From: Thermodesulfobacteriota bacterium
Lineage (GTDB): Bacteria > Desulfobacterota > DSM-4660 > Desulfatiglandales > HGW-15
Direction of reading: 5' to 3'
Assembly: GCA_025454125.1 (NCBI GenBank)
Contig: JALOPA010000143.1
Coordinates: forward strand, 1 to 6,061
Length of the DNA: 6,061 bases
The notes under the pieces were generated by a model. It saw only the letters and a program-made list of their open reading frames with translations. It was not told where the DNA came from and did no database searches. The translations under genes were made by a program, and so were the position numbers. Shown here one piece after another: positions 5,778-6,061 of the stretch (its first letter is position 1; the number at the start of each line of letters is the position of its first letter).

Positions 5778-5914
5778 CACGAAAGCACGAAATTTGGAAA
5801 ACACGAAAAAGGGCCTGGTTTTCTATATAACCCTCTCTTCTTTCGTGCCTTCGTCCCCCGCCAAACTAACGGCGGGCAAGTCCGCCAGAGGCGGGCAAGT
5901 TTCGTGTTTTCGTG
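5778..5914. repeat. Nested inverted repeat bounded by CACGAAA / TTTCGTG
   Basis: Three CACGAAA units lie on the left (5778-5784, 5786-5792, 5802-5808). Two TTTCGTG units lie on the right (5900-5906 and 5908-5914), with a further pair inside at 5841-5847 and a degenerate CTTCGTC (5849-5855). Between them lie two GC-rich palindromes: CCCGCC (5857-5862) with GGCGGG (5871-5876), and CCGCC-AGA-GGCGG (5882-5894). The 10-mer GGCGGGCAAG occurs twice, 19 bases apart (5871-5880, 5890-5899). The whole can fold as one large AT-rich-armed structure carrying inner GC-rich hairpins. Similar CACGAAA-type repeats are, to my knowledge, frequent in environmental bacterial genomes. It is noncoding. Confidence 0.75.
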
Positions 5915-5971
5915 ATAAGGGGCTTCTCCTCTATTCTGTCTTCTTCTTTCAAGTTTAGAATCTTAGAGCGT

Positions 5972-5998
5972 AACTTCTCTGCGACTTGCGGAGAAGTT
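5972..5998 (+). other. 11-bp hairpin without a T-run
   Basis: AACTTCTCTGC (5972-5982) pairs with GCGGAGAAGTT (5988-5998) around loop GACTT, with one T-G wobble. It lies at the end of the repeat region and runs directly into a GTTGGAG heptamer array. The lack of a T-run argues against an intrinsic terminator on the + strand. It could be another dispersed palindrome or part of a structure continuing beyond the window. Confidence 0.5.
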
Positions 5999-6016
5999 GG
6001 AGGTTGGAGGTCAGAG
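5996..6016 (+). repeat. Heptanucleotide tandem repeat (GTTGGAG)
   Basis: Units GTTGGAG (5996-6002), GTTGGAG (6003-6009) and GTCAGAG (6010-6016) run head to tail, followed by GTTT. A further GTTGGAG lies at 6053-6059, at the right edge, so the array may continue outside the window. Confidence 0.65.
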
Positions 6017-6022
6017 GTTTAC

Positions 6023-6046
6023 CCGCCTTCGGCGGCGCCAGAGGCG
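6023..6046. repeat. Two adjacent GC-rich mini-palindromes
   Basis: CCGCC-TTC-GGCGG (6023-6035) is followed at once by CGCC-AGA-GGCG (6036-6046). The same design, CCGCC-3 bases-GGCGG, occurs inside both 124-base elements and in the CACGAAA repeat, so it appears to be a shared module of the local repeats. Confidence 0.55.
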
Positions 6047-6061
6047 ACCAGGGTTGGAGGC

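Larger units (their letters stand above)
5486..6061. other. Gene-free, repeat-dense region downstream of larB
   Basis: I see no credible gene in these 576 bases. The longest forward frame (5725-5958) runs through repeats and encodes a low-complexity peptide without family character. The content from left to right is a GTGACAA array, the inverted 124-base element copy B, a GTTATCC array, the CACGAAA/TTTCGTG nested inverted repeat, an 11-bp hairpin, a GTTGGAG array, and two adjacent GC-rich mini-palindromes at the right edge. No clear intrinsic terminator for larB was found. Confidence 0.7.

Noticed and set aside
5725..5958. Forward open frame of 77 codons near the right end
   Set aside because: It crosses the CACGAAA nested repeat, has no convincing ribosome binding site, and encodes a low-complexity peptide.

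Overview
The window looks like a GC-rich chromosomal region from an environmental, probably anaerobic bacterium. A deltaproteobacterial (Desulfobacterota or Syntrophobacter-like) host is my best guess. That guess rests only on base composition, the style of the proteins and the abundance of short palindromic and heptanucleotide repeats between genes; no sequence here proves the taxon. All supported genes lie on the + strand.

Layout. Positions 1-98 hold the last codons of a gene whose place and C-terminal sequence fit a BMP-family (basic membrane protein) substrate-binding lipoprotein. After a repeat-filled gap comes an ABC importer of the nucleoside/BMP type (Bacillus YufO-YufP-YufQ like): a tandem-domain ATPase (345-1808), permease 1 (1811-2866) and permease 2 (3166-4146). 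The ATPase and permease 1 are separated by 2 bases. The two permease genes are separated by about 300 bases filled with an ordered array of small hairpins spaced by CTTGAGG and then CCTCAAG. A clear sigma70-type promoter (4254-4282) then starts a second unit: an unrecognised 118-residue helical protein (4360-4716) and larB (4736-5485), the NaAD carboxylase of nickel-pincer cofactor synthesis. The last 576 bases have no gene and are almost wholly repeats.

How the genes work together. The binding protein would capture a solute, probably a nucleoside or related small molecule, outside the membrane. The two permeases form the channel and the ATPase drives import, with only one of its two ATP sites predicted to be catalytic. 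LarB acts in the cytoplasm on nicotinic acid adenine dinucleotide. The sequence shows no direct link between the importer and LarB.

The most unusual content is the repeats. Two 124-base elements (139-262 and 5550-5673), each with two hairpins, are about 88% identical by hand count, align without gaps, and lie in opposite orientation on either side of the importer-larB block. Four arrays of imperfect 7-base tandem repeats lie beside these and other elements. A nested CACGAAA/TTTCGTG inverted repeat lies near the right end. No tRNA, rRNA, CRISPR array, transposase or phage gene was seen.
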